DNA of 57,567 bases from Bordetella parapertussis (GTDB lineage: Bacteria; Pseudomonadota; Gammaproteobacteria; Burkholderiales; SG8-41). The notes beneath the pieces were generated by a model. That model was not told the DNA's origin. It saw only the letters and a list, made by a program, of their open reading frames with translations, and searched no databases. A program made the position numbers and the translations under genes. Position 1 is the stretch's first letter. Every line of letters begins with the position of its first letter. Below, in pieces: positions 49,104 to 57,496 of the stretch. The DNA is taken from NCBI GenBank assembly GCA_945901405.1, contig CAMDLH010000016.1:1-57567 (forward strand), written 5' to 3'.

Positions 49104-50244
49104 TGCGCAAGTCGAACGCTGGATCATCGGCCGTCGCACGGACATGGTGATTTATTTCGGCGGGCCGGTGGCGGCACTCCTGGTGGGCGCGCTGGTGGTT
49201 GCCGCGCCGCAGTTGCTGGCGCCGTTGTTTATTGCTTGGCTGCTGCTGATCGACGGCCCGCATTTACTCATCACCTATCTGCGCGTGGCCCACGCGGGTG
49301 CGCAAGACCCGGATTACCGCACGGCGCTGCGCCGCTCGTGGCTGTGCTTCGCGCCGCCGCTGGTGCTGTGGATGGCGGCGGTGGCGGCGGGACTGCCGGG
49401 GCTGATGGAAATAGTGTTGAGCGCGGGCGTGATATTGAGCTGGTATCACCTTGCGCGCCAGCATCACGGCATCCTCGTCATTTATCAGGCGCAGACCGCG
49501 ATAAAAGCAGCCGGGCCGCTGATATCGATACAGCACCGCGAACGCCGTTATCTGCGTGCGTGGTTGTGGAGCATATTTCTTCTCTCCGCGTTTGTGATAC
49601 CCGCCAACCGCGAACGCCTGGGCGCGGCGCCGGTGGCGGCGTTCTGGTGGGATGCCCTCGCGCTGGCGCTGGCGCTGTTTTGCGCCGGTGTCGCGTTATG
49701 TTTTTTATGGCTCGGCGCGCAGCGCCACCGTAGCGGCGAGCCGCTGCGGCCTTGGTGGTTCGCATTCGCCGTTGCGTTGTGTTCGGGCGTAGGGCTGCTG
49801 TGGGTTGGTTCTTTCGAACCGATACAGCCCGGCGCGCGCGGCGCGGAGCAAATGTTCATGGCCGTCACGCTGATTACCGGCATGGTTCACGGCATTCAGT
49901 ATCTGGGCATAGTTTTTATTACCAACGCGCGACGCGGCGTCTCCACCGTCTCCACAATGGCACATACCGGATTGACCGCGCGCCTTGCGCGCGCCCCCGC
50001 GCTGGTGTTTCTCGCGCTGCTCGCGGCCAGCGCGATCTACGTCGCGCTGTATGGCGCCACGGGTGCGCTGCCCGGCCTGGATTGGCCGCGCGCCGACAGC
50101 GCGCCCGCACAATTCGCGCTGGCGTTGTATTGGGGTCTCTTCTTCCAGCACTATTACGTGGACAGCAAGATTTGGCGTGTCGGTAAAAATGCGGCGTTGC
50201 GCACGGAGCTTGGGTTGGCGCCCATGGCGGGAGCGCGCGCTTGA
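49096..50244 (+). CDS. Histidine-rich polytopic membrane protein
   Basis: A 382-residue integral membrane protein with about eight to ten hydrophobic segments. Four His-containing motifs lie at segment ends: DGPHLLITYLR, SWYHLARQHHG, GMVHGIQYLG and LFFQHYYVDSKIW. Clustered His near the membrane face suggests a di-iron or other metal site, as in membrane desaturases, hydroxylases or carotenoid-cleaving Brp/Blh proteins, but I cannot place it in a named family. It overlaps the aminotransferase by eight bases and the next SDR by four (TTGA). Confidence 0.8.
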   Translation: MVDAQVERWIIGRRTDMVIYFGGPVAALLVGALVVAAPQLLAPLFIAWLLLIDGPHLLITYLRVAHAGAQDPDYRTALRRSWLCFAPPLVLWMAAVAAGLPGLMEIVLSAGVILSWYHLARQHHGILVIYQAQTAIKAAGPLISIQHRERRYLRAWLWSIFLLSAFVIPANRERLGAAPVAAFWWDALALALALFCAGVALCFLWLGAQRHRSGEPLRPWWFAFAVALCSGVGLLWVGSFEPIQPGARGAEQMFMAVTLITGMVHGIQYLGIVFITNARRGVSTVSTMAHTGLTARLARAPALVFLALLAASAIYVALYGATGALPGLDWPRADSAPAQFALALYWGLFFQHYYVDSKIWRVGKNAALRTELGLAPMAGARA

Positions 50245-50981
50245 GCGAATCCAGGGAAGTTTTCGTAGTGCTGGGCGGCAGCGGCTACGTGGGCCAGGCT
50301 GTCGTGCGGCTGCTGCGAAATTTCGGCAAGCCAGTGCTGTTTACGTATGGGCGCAACAAGACTCAGGCATCCAGGTTGACGGATGAAACCGGCGCGCAAT
50401 CGTTTCACCTGGAGGCGGAAGATGATGCGGCCAGCGCGCGCCTGGCAAATCACATCGACGGCCAAACCGTCGGCGCGCTGATCAATTGCCTCGGCATCGT
50501 CGGCGATCCGGCGTTGTATGAGCGCGATCTGGATGGCCCCGCCAAGTTTCAGGCGATTGATCTTGCCAACTGGAACACCATGCAGACCGTCTCGGTCAGC
50601 AGTTTTTTTTCCATTTGTCAGGCGTTGCAGCCGCGGTTTGCGAACCCGGCCAACGTGGTGGTGGTGGGTTCAATCGATGGCGTCAAATCCGTGCCCGCGC
50701 CCGTGCACTACGCGGCGGCCAAGGCGGCGTTAAGCGGCATGGTGCGCGCGCTGGGCAAGGCGCTGGGGCCGCAAGGCGTATGCGTGAACATGATCGCCGC
50801 GGGCATCCTCGACGGCGGCCTCGGCAAACTGCTGAGTCCGAAACTGCGCGAGCAGTACCTGAAACATTGCGCGTTAAAGCGCTTAGGCACCGCCGATGAA
50901 GTGGCCTCGCTCGCGGTGTGGCTCGCTCTTAAGAACCGCTACATCAACGGACAAGCCATCGTGATGGATGGTGGCCTGTGA
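50241..50981 (+). CDS. SDR-family oxidoreductase
   Basis: A 246-residue Rossmann-fold reductase starting at a TTG that overlaps the membrane-protein stop. The cofactor loop is VVLGGSGYVGQAVVRLL, a variant of the TGxxxGxG motif; the catalytic pair is in APVHYAAAKAALSGM, with Ser in GSIDGVKS before it; the end AIVMDGGL is typical for FabG-like enzymes. Probably reduces a 3-oxoacyl or other ketone intermediate. Its stop overlaps the next gene (GTGA). Confidence 0.87.
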   Translation: MSESREVFVVLGGSGYVGQAVVRLLRNFGKPVLFTYGRNKTQASRLTDETGAQSFHLEAEDDAASARLANHIDGQTVGALINCLGIVGDPALYERDLDGPAKFQAIDLANWNTMQTVSVSSFFSICQALQPRFANPANVVVVGSIDGVKSVPAPVHYAAAKAALSGMVRALGKALGPQGVCVNMIAAGILDGGLGKLLSPKLREQYLKHCALKRLGTADEVASLAVWLALKNRYINGQAIVMDGGL

Positions 50982-51586
50982 ACGCCGCGCCCGCTTACGT
51001 TCGCAACGCACGTATCGTGGGCGCGGCGGCGCTTGGTCTCTTTGTATTGAAACTCGCGGTGGATAGCGCCAATGGCCAGGCCGCGAATAGTTTGTGGTTT
51101 TGTTTCATCGGCAATTTGTGCCTGGGCCTGGGGCTGCTTGTCCAACGCCCCTTGATCGCACGTGTCGGAGCACTGTGCGCGATAGCCGGGCTGCCGGTGT
51201 GGGCGATTTCGATGACGCTGGAGGATGGCATCACCTTGGTATCCACCATCGCGCATGTGGGCGGCGTGGCGATTGCGGCGTGGGTGATCGCGCGCTGGCG
51301 CAACCCGCCGTGGCGCGCGTGGCCGGTTGCATTATCGGCATGGGCGCTGGCGCTGGCGTTGCAAACGTTGTGCCGCTGGTTTACCCCGCCCGCGCTGAAT
51401 GTCAATCTGTCGCACGCCATCTATCCCGGCTGGGAGCGGGTTTTCAGCGGCTACTTTGTCTACAACCTGTTTGTAGTCGGCGCAACGTTCGTGATACTTG
51501 TGGCGCTGAGCATGATAATCGCCCTGTTGTATCGCACGCATCACAGATTCGCCTCCCAATCCCTGCATAAAACGGAGCACGCATGA
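50978..51586 (+). CDS. Small polytopic membrane protein, 202 aa
   Basis: A 202-residue protein with about six hydrophobic segments (for example ARIVGAAALGLFVLKLAVD and VILVALSMIIALLY). It contains no motif I recognise; a LSHAIYPGW segment between helices five and six may be a conserved site. It starts at GTG overlapping the SDR stop and ends with an ATGA overlap into the radical SAM gene, so it is a fixed member of the operon. Transport or lipid handling is a guess. Confidence 0.75.
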   Translation: MNAAPAYVRNARIVGAAALGLFVLKLAVDSANGQAANSLWFCFIGNLCLGLGLLVQRPLIARVGALCAIAGLPVWAISMTLEDGITLVSTIAHVGGVAIAAWVIARWRNPPWRAWPVALSAWALALALQTLCRWFTPPALNVNLSHAIYPGWERVFSGYFVYNLFVVGATFVILVALSMIIALLYRTHHRFASQSLHKTEHA

Positions 51587-53079
51587 ACACACCCGTGATT
51601 GAGATTCCCGACGCGCGCAAGGTGTTGAAACAGACCACCAGCCTGTGCCACACCTGCCGCCAGGCGGTGCCCGCGGAAGTGTTCGAGGCCGAAGGCCGCA
51701 TCCTCATGCACAAGTGGTGCAAGACGCACGGCGAGGAGCTGGTGCTGGTGGCGTCCGACGCGGAGTGGTACCACCGCACGCTGGCCTTCGACGCGGATTT
51801 GCGCCGCCCGGAAATCGCCGCCAAGCCGGTGACGCACGGTTGCCCGTTCGATTGCGGCACCTGCGAGAGTCACGAACAAAAAATGTATCTGCCGGTGGTG
51901 CCCATCACCAGCGCGTGCAATCTCGATTGCCCGATCTGCTACACCATCAACAAGAACGAAGGCGCGTTTCACATGGATCGCGCCGAATTCGCCAAGGTGC
52001 TCGAACTCATCCACAAGAACGATCCTGATCTGAAGATCATCAACCTCACCGGCGGCGAACCTACGCAACATCCCAACCTCACCGGCATCGTCGAGCAATG
52101 CCACGAGGCCGGCATTCACCGTGTAACCATCAGCACGCATGGCCTCGCCTTCATCCATAACGAAGCGCTACTGGAATCGCTGGCGAAACTGAAGGCGCGC
52201 ATCGTGCTGTCGTTCAGTTCGTTCGACGAGGAAACCAACCGCCAGATGCTCGGCGCCACCGTGTTCAAGGCCAAGCTCAAGGTATTGGAGAAGCTCGAAC
52301 AGTACGACATCGACACCACGCTGATACCGGTGATCGCGCATGGTGTTAACGATCACGAGCTGGGCGACCTGATCAACTTCGCCTTCGGCAAGCGCTTCAT
52401 ACGCAGTCTGGAAATTCACACCATGACCTTCACCGGCCAGGGCGGGCGTGATTTTGAAGCCACCTCGCGCATCACCACGCCCGACGTGCTGCGCGAAATC
52501 CAGACGCGCACCAATGGCCAGATTCGAATGAGCGACTTCGTGCCCTCGCCGTGCGCGCACCCGATGTGCTACCAGACCTGCTACCTGCTCGAAACCGAGG
52601 ACGCGGGCCTGATACCCTTCACGCGTTTCATGTCGGTGGCCACCATACGCGAACTGCTCACCGACAATCTCTACATGGAGCCGGGGCCGAAGATGGAGCG
52701 CGTGCTGAACGATGTGCTCAATGATTTGTGGGCGAGCGACACGCCCAGCGCCGAAGGCGAGGCGGTGATGCGCACACTGAAAGCGCTGCTGAAGAAAATG
52801 TTCCCGCCGGGCGGCCTGCCCTATGCGCAGCAGCAGATCATCGCCGAGCGCAGCGCGAAGGCGATCTACATCCACTCGCACATGGACGAGGCCAATTTCG
52901 ACAGCGACCGCATCAAGCAGTGCTGCGTGGCGGTGCCGCATGCGGACGGCACGGCCATCCCGACGTGTTCGTACAACATCCTCTATCGCGAGCGCGACCG
53001 GCGCTTTTCCGAGCGGCCGAGCGAGAGCCACGTGAAATTCGGCGACGGCCGCGTGTGGCGCATCAAAGCCATCTCATGA
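51583..53079 (+). CDS. Radical SAM enzyme of the MJ0619/tetraether lipid synthase-like group
   Basis: A 498-residue radical SAM protein. The canonical cluster site is C112-x3-C116-x2-C119 (CNLDCPIC). Before it come an N-terminal Cys pair C22-x2-C25 with C46 (WCKTHG) and a second C-x3-C-x2-C at C87, C91, C94 (GCPFDCGTC); a further Cys-rich site, PCAHPMCYQTCY, is near residue 330. This pattern of extra metal sites is that of the MJ0619-like family, which includes archaeal tetraether lipid synthase (C-C joining of lipid tails) and pterin methyl-transfer enzymes. INLTGGEPTQHPNL is the SAM-binding GGE region. Here it sits among fatty-acid enzymes, so a lipid substrate is likely. Confidence 0.9.
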   Translation: MNTPVIEIPDARKVLKQTTSLCHTCRQAVPAEVFEAEGRILMHKWCKTHGEELVLVASDAEWYHRTLAFDADLRRPEIAAKPVTHGCPFDCGTCESHEQKMYLPVVPITSACNLDCPICYTINKNEGAFHMDRAEFAKVLELIHKNDPDLKIINLTGGEPTQHPNLTGIVEQCHEAGIHRVTISTHGLAFIHNEALLESLAKLKARIVLSFSSFDEETNRQMLGATVFKAKLKVLEKLEQYDIDTTLIPVIAHGVNDHELGDLINFAFGKRFIRSLEIHTMTFTGQGGRDFEATSRITTPDVLREIQTRTNGQIRMSDFVPSPCAHPMCYQTCYLLETEDAGLIPFTRFMSVATIRELLTDNLYMEPGPKMERVLNDVLNDLWASDTPSAEGEAVMRTLKALLKKMFPPGGLPYAQQQIIAERSAKAIYIHSHMDEANFDSDRIKQCCVAVPHADGTAIPTCSYNILYRERDRRFSERPSESHVKFGDGRVWRIKAIS

Positions 53080-53555
53080 GATTTTTTCTGATCGATCGCG
53101 TCGATGCACTTACGCCCGGCGAATTCGCGCGCGGCGTGAAGAACATCACCTTGACCGACGAGATTCTGTTCGATCATTTCCCCGGCCATCCGGTGTATCC
53201 GGGCAGCCTGTTGATCGAGAGCATGGCGCAATTGGGCGGCTTGCTCGCCGAGGCGAGTTACCACGCGATCTACCCCAACGACACGCGCCGCGCGGTGCTC
53301 GCGCAGGTGGATCAGGCCAGGTTTCAAACCGCAAGCACGCCGGGCGATCAACTCGCGCTGGAGGCCAGGCTGGTTTCATTGTTGAGTGCCGCCGCGCGCA
53401 TTGATGTGTCGATCAATTGTGCTGATCGAGATGTTGCGTCGGCTAGTTTGACGTTTCGTTTGCTGTCGGTGCCAACGCCTGAAGTACACCGACAGCGACT
53501 GGAGTTGTATCGCCTGTGGACACGCCACCTCAACCCGCCGCCCGAATTACGATGA
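53076..53555 (+). CDS. FabZ-like 3-hydroxyacyl-ACP dehydratase
   Basis: A 159-residue hot-dog-fold dehydratase. His34 in DHFPGHPVYPG and Glu48 in LLIESMAQLGG have the exact 14-residue spacing of the FabZ catalytic pair. The C-terminus is slightly longer than FabZ. The ATG at 53076 overlaps the radical SAM stop (ATGA). It would dehydrate the 3-hydroxy intermediate made by one of the two SDRs while bound to the cluster's own ACP. Confidence 0.9.
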   Translation: MRFFLIDRVDALTPGEFARGVKNITLTDEILFDHFPGHPVYPGSLLIESMAQLGGLLAEASYHAIYPNDTRRAVLAQVDQARFQTASTPGDQLALEARLVSLLSAAARIDVSINCADRDVASASLTFRLLSVPTPEVHRQRLELYRLWTRHLNPPPELR

Positions 53556-54385
53556 GCGCCGATGCCACGATAGTGTTGACCGGCCTGTCGGCGGTGGACG
53601 CCGGTGATGCGCACGCGCCCGATGTTTTGCCGTGGCTCAAGTCACGCAAGTCGCGCAAATTCATGGGCAAGCAGGACGAGCTGGCCGTGGTGGCGGCGGG
53701 GCGCGCGCTGACGCAGGCACAGCTCATCGGCAATGAAATATTGAGTGAGGCGGGCTTGTATCTCGCCGTGGGGCACATCCCGTTCGAGCGCGCCGAGATC
53801 GAAGCCATAGCGCACCACTCGCTCGACGCCACGGGTGCGTTTTGCATGCGCAAGTTCGCCACCGAGGGTATCGAGCAGGTGAACCCGCTACTCACGTTTC
53901 GCTGCCTGCCCAATATGCCGGCGTTTCATGTGTCGCTCAACTTCGACATCCGCGGCCCGTACCGCGTGGCGTATCCGGGCGTGGGGCAGTTCTACGCCAT
54001 GCTGGAAGAAGCGGTGTGTGACCTGCGCGAGGGCCGTGTTCGGCATGCGCTGGTGGGCGGGGTGGCGGATCAGAATAATTTTCTGGTGGAGTTTTTCTTT
54101 CAGCGCTCGGCGCAAAGGGCTGGACTTGGCCGGCAAGATGCGGCGGGGTTTCTGTGCATTGAACTCGCCGGGACGGCACGCGCGCGAGGCGCTACGTCAA
54201 TTGCAGCACTCCAGGAATTGACGGTACGGCATATGCCCAACGGCGATGCGAGTCTGGATGAGACCCTGTGCCATGCCGCAAGCCTGCCGCGCCTGCTCGT
54301 GGCCTCGGCGCACCACACGTACGTCAAGCACAGCGGTACCGGACTGGATCGCACCAAGGTGTCCTCGACGTGGGGGCCGGTCTAG
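53552..54385 (+). CDS. Ketosynthase-like protein without catalytic Cys (chain-length-factor-like)
   Basis: A 277-residue thiolase-fold protein resembling a shortened beta-ketoacyl synthase. DIRGPYRVAYPGVGQFYAML aligns with the active-site elbow of KAS enzymes, but the Cys of T-A-C-A-S is replaced within AYPGV. LREGRVRHALVGGV after it is typical KAS sequence. Directly followed by an intact KAS, it has the arrangement of a KS/chain-length-factor pair of type II PKS and aryl-polyene systems. ATGA overlap with the dehydratase gene. Confidence 0.78.
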   Translation: MSADATIVLTGLSAVDAGDAHAPDVLPWLKSRKSRKFMGKQDELAVVAAGRALTQAQLIGNEILSEAGLYLAVGHIPFERAEIEAIAHHSLDATGAFCMRKFATEGIEQVNPLLTFRCLPNMPAFHVSLNFDIRGPYRVAYPGVGQFYAMLEEAVCDLREGRVRHALVGGVADQNNFLVEFFFQRSAQRAGLGRQDAAGFLCIELAGTARARGATSIAALQELTVRHMPNGDASLDETLCHAASLPRLLVASAHHTYVKHSGTGLDRTKVSSTWGPV

Positions 54386-54386
54386 C

Positions 54387-55625
54387 ATGCGTCGCGTCGT
54401 CGTCACCGGCGTGGGCGCGATCACGCCGCTGGGGCTTACCGCCGACGCGTTCGCGGAAGCCTTGCTCACGGGCGCGAATGGCGCGGGGCCGATCACGCTG
54501 TTCGACGCAGGCGGATTTTCCACGCGCATCGCGGCACAAGTGCCACACACGGCGGCGATGGAATTGAACGCCGACCGCAAATCGTCATTCGCTGCAATCG
54601 CCGCGCGCGAGGCTGTTGAGCACGCCCAGCGCTCAGGCGGCGTATTAGGCGCAAACGGCAGCGAGCGCGCGGCGCTGTCGCTGGGCTTGGGCCTAGAATT
54701 ATTCTCGATGCCGGACATGGTTGAGTGGCTCAAGCTGGAGCAGGGCGGAGCAAACCCTCAGCAAGTGAAAAGGGATTTTCTGCAACCGCCATCGGACGAT
54801 TGCGCACACGACATCAGCCGTGAATTTAATCTGACCGAGCCGCCGGTGTTGCATGTGTCGGCGTGCGCCGCATCCACCGACGCCGTGGGCCACGCGTTTC
54901 GCGCGATCCGCCGCGGCAAGCTCGATTGGGCGCTTGCCGGTGGTGCGGATTCGATGATCAACCCGATGGGCGTGGCCGGTTTTTGCAAGATACAGGCGAT
55001 GACCACACGCAACGATGCGCCGCACGCGGCGAGCCGTCCGTTCGATAGCGGACGCGATGGTTTTCTGCTGGGCGAGGGCGCGGCGGTGTTCGTGCTTGAA
55101 TCGCTCGATCATGCACAAGCGCGCGGCGCGCGTGTGTACGCCGAGATTTTGGGCTACGGCAATTCATTCGACGCCTACGGCATCAGCGAGCCGCATCCCG
55201 AGGGCGCGGGCGCCGCCGCCGCGGTCCGGCGTGCGCTCGCCGATGCGCAATTGCGCCCGCAGCAAATTCAGCACGTGAATGCGCACGGTACCTCCACGCC
55301 CAAGAACGACCCCGCCGAGACCAGTGCGTTGCGCGCGGTTCTCGGTGAGCACGTCGAGCGCGTAACGGTCAATGCCACCAAGTCGATGATCGGCCATTTG
55401 ATCGCCGCCTCGGGCGCGGTGGAACTCGCCGCGCAGATCGTATGCGCGGCGCGCGGCTACCTGCACGCGACCTTGAATCTCGATCATGTCGATTCGAGTT
55501 GCCAACTGAACCACTTGACCAGCGCACCATGCCGCATAAATAAGTCATTGATTATATTGAAGAATTCTTTTGCCTTCGGCGGGCAAAACGCGTGTCTGGC
55601 GCTGTCGATACCATGCAACTCCTAG
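54387..55625 (+). CDS. Beta-ketoacyl-ACP synthase (KAS II-like)
   Basis: A 412-residue condensing enzyme. Catalytic Cys160 is in HVSACAASTDAVGHAF; the two His are in VNAHGTSTPKND and IGHLIAASGAVELA, the full Cys-His-His triad. The N-terminus RRVVVTGVGAITPLG is standard FabF. I start at the ATG at 54387, one base after the preceding stop; the frame is open earlier only as shadow. With the partner at 53552 it should carry out decarboxylative Claisen condensation on the cluster ACP. Confidence 0.92.
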   Translation: MRRVVVTGVGAITPLGLTADAFAEALLTGANGAGPITLFDAGGFSTRIAAQVPHTAAMELNADRKSSFAAIAAREAVEHAQRSGGVLGANGSERAALSLGLGLELFSMPDMVEWLKLEQGGANPQQVKRDFLQPPSDDCAHDISREFNLTEPPVLHVSACAASTDAVGHAFRAIRRGKLDWALAGGADSMINPMGVAGFCKIQAMTTRNDAPHAASRPFDSGRDGFLLGEGAAVFVLESLDHAQARGARVYAEILGYGNSFDAYGISEPHPEGAGAAAAVRRALADAQLRPQQIQHVNAHGTSTPKNDPAETSALRAVLGEHVERVTVNATKSMIGHLIAASGAVELAAQIVCAARGYLHATLNLDHVDSSCQLNHLTSAPCRINKSLIILKNSFAFGGQNACLALSIPCNS

Positions 55626-56362
55626 CCGGACAGGTGGTATTCATCACGGGCGCCGCGCGTGGCATCGGCCGCGCGATCGCCGAGGTATGCGCGCGTGAAG
55701 GTGCGCGGCTCGCGCTGCACTATCACCACAGCGAAGCGGAGGCGCTGAGTCTGCAACAGGCGCTTGCGGCACAGGGCTGCGAAGTGATTTTGTCGCCGTG
55801 CGATGTGACTGACACAGCGGCGCTCGACGCCGCCATCGACCACACGCATTCGCACTTTGGCCGCATCGACGGCTGGGTGAACAACGCGGCCGTGCAGTAC
55901 GGCGCGCTGTGCTTGAGCGACGGGCGCGATGCCATCGCCAAACTGTTTGAAGTGAATTTCATGGCGCTCCGGCATTGCTGCGGCCGCGCGGTGGAGATCA
56001 TGCTGGCACAGCGCGGCGGCAGCATCGTCAACATCGGCTCCGCCGCTGCGTGGCGCCCGAGCCGCGGGCAATCCGCGTACGTCGCAAGCAAGGCCGCGGT
56101 CGAGGGCTTTTCGCGCGCGCTGGCGGTCGAGGTCGCGCGCAAGAACGTGCGCGTGAACTGCGTGTTGCCCGGCGCCATCGACACCACCATGCTGCGCGGC
56201 GTGGCGGCGCGCGCGGGCGCCGGCGAAATCACTGGCCGCGTGCCGATGCAGCGGCTGGGCACGCCCATTGAGGTCGCGGAGATGGTCGCGTTTTTACTAT
56301 CAAGCCGCGCCGCGTTTGTTACCGGCGCGAGTATTCCGGTCGATGGCGGATTCAGCCTGTGA
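55613..56362 (+). CDS. FabG-like SDR-family oxidoreductase
   Basis: A 249-residue ketoreductase-like SDR with VVFITGAARGIGRAIAE, NNAAV in WVNNAAVQYG, and the catalytic YVASK in GQSAYVASKAAVEGF; SIPVDGGFSL closes the fold. The likely start is the ATG at 55613, within the last 13 bases of the KAS gene; GTG at 55592 is also possible. It is the second reductase of the operon and the better match to 3-oxoacyl-ACP reductase. GTGA overlap with the next gene. Confidence 0.9.
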   Translation: MQLLAGQVVFITGAARGIGRAIAEVCAREGARLALHYHHSEAEALSLQQALAAQGCEVILSPCDVTDTAALDAAIDHTHSHFGRIDGWVNNAAVQYGALCLSDGRDAIAKLFEVNFMALRHCCGRAVEIMLAQRGGSIVNIGSAAAWRPSRGQSAYVASKAAVEGFSRALAVEVARKNVRVNCVLPGAIDTTMLRGVAARAGAGEITGRVPMQRLGTPIEVAEMVAFLLSSRAAFVTGASIPVDGGFSL

Positions 56363-57012
56363 GCCTGCACGCCGAACAGTTGTTGGAGTTGATGCGCACG
56401 CGCCGCAGCCTGCGCCGGTTTACGCACGAGACGCCGCCGAAGGAATTGATAAGCAGCCTGATCGAAGCCGCCATCACAGCGCCCTCGGCCAGCAACAAGC
56501 AGCCGTGGCGCTTTTATGTGATTCGCAACGCCGTATTGATAAAAGCGATGGCCGATGCCGTGCAACAGGCGGTCGATCGAATCGTGCCGCGACTGGATGC
56601 CACCGCCGCGCGCCAATTTGCCGAATATGGCCGCTACTTCGTGCGCTTTGTAGACGCGCCGGTGGTGATCGCGCCGGCGTTTCGTCCGCTGCAAATGTTG
56701 TCGCATTTGCTCGACGGCACTAGTGATACGGCAAAAGATGAAATCGATGCCGCCGTCGCCAACATGGAAACGCTATCGGGCGTGGTGAGCACCAGCCTTG
56801 CCATTCAGAACCTGCTGCTCGCCGCGCATGCCTCGGGCTTGGGAGCATCGTGCATGTCGGGGCCGCTGCTCGCCGCGCGCGCGCTTGAGCCATTGATCGG
56901 CATCGCGTCTGGGTGGAAACTCACTTGTCTGATTCCCCTTGGCTACCCGGATGAAGCGCCCGCGCCACCGGTGCGCAAAAGCAGTGGTACCGTAACACGC
57001 TGGATCGACTGA
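56359..57012 (+). CDS. Nitroreductase-family FMN oxidoreductase
   Basis: A 217-residue flavoprotein. MRTRRSLRRFTHE and APSASNKQPWRFYVI form the FMN-phosphate site and LIPLGYPDEAP the C-terminal consensus. The family reduces quinones, nitro groups or activated double bonds, or oxidises intermediates, with FMN. In a fatty-acid-like cluster it may act as an enoyl reductase or dehydrogenase. It begins at a GTG overlapping the SDR stop and ends one base before the ACP gene. Confidence 0.88.
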   Translation: MSLHAEQLLELMRTRRSLRRFTHETPPKELISSLIEAAITAPSASNKQPWRFYVIRNAVLIKAMADAVQQAVDRIVPRLDATAARQFAEYGRYFVRFVDAPVVIAPAFRPLQMLSHLLDGTSDTAKDEIDAAVANMETLSGVVSTSLAIQNLLLAAHASGLGASCMSGPLLAARALEPLIGIASGWKLTCLIPLGYPDEAPAPPVRKSSGTVTRWID

Positions 57013-57013
57013 C

Positions 57014-57418
57014 ATGGAACATACCGAAATTGTGCAGGCAGTAAAACGTTGCGTGGCCGGCAGCCTGGCCTTGCAGGAGGACGAGGTTCAGCTTGAATCT
57101 AGTTTGATCGATGACCTGGGTGCTGATTCGCTCGACTTCATCGACATTCTGTTCAGCCTCGAAAAAGCGCTCGCACGCAAGCTGCGCAACGAAGACATCG
57201 ACGGCTTTTTGCGCGCGGAATTCTCGGAGAAGAATCTGGTGCTCGGCCAGTTTGTTCCGCGTGCCGAAGTGGACCGCCTGCTGCGCTGGATGCCGCTGCT
57301 GCAACGGGCGAAGGATCTCGAGAAGGTAACGCCAAAGGAAGTCTTCGCGCACATCTCGGTGGAGACTTTCGTGCGTATCGCCGAGAGCGCTGGTGTCAAT
57401 CAGGTGCGCTCTGAGTAG
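57014..57418 (+). CDS. Acyl carrier protein with C-terminal extension
   Basis: A 134-residue protein whose first 80 residues are an ACP: Ser39 in DDLGADSLDFIDI is the phosphopantetheine site and the helix pattern around it is normal. Common ACPs have about 80 residues; here a further 50 (from about PRAEVDRLLRWMPLL to VETFVRIAES) form a second helical segment, perhaps for docking to one of the cluster enzymes. It would carry the growing chain for the two condensing proteins, SDRs and dehydratase. Confidence 0.88.
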   Translation: MEHTEIVQAVKRCVAGSLALQEDEVQLESSLIDDLGADSLDFIDILFSLEKALARKLRNEDIDGFLRAEFSEKNLVLGQFVPRAEVDRLLRWMPLLQRAKDLEKVTPKEVFAHISVETFVRIAESAGVNQVRSE

Positions 57419-57496
57419 CAGCCCTTTCAAGGTGTCTGATGGACAGCACGCCAGTGGCCAGGATACACAAAAAGAAGCGTACATTGAATGACTTAT

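Noticed and set aside
49096-57418. Aryl polyene or ladderane gene cluster
   Set aside because: No ammonia-lyase, ligase or acyl/glycosyltransferase of aryl polyene clusters and no phytoene-desaturase-like genes of ladderane clusters; only the KS/dehydratase/ACP core is shared.
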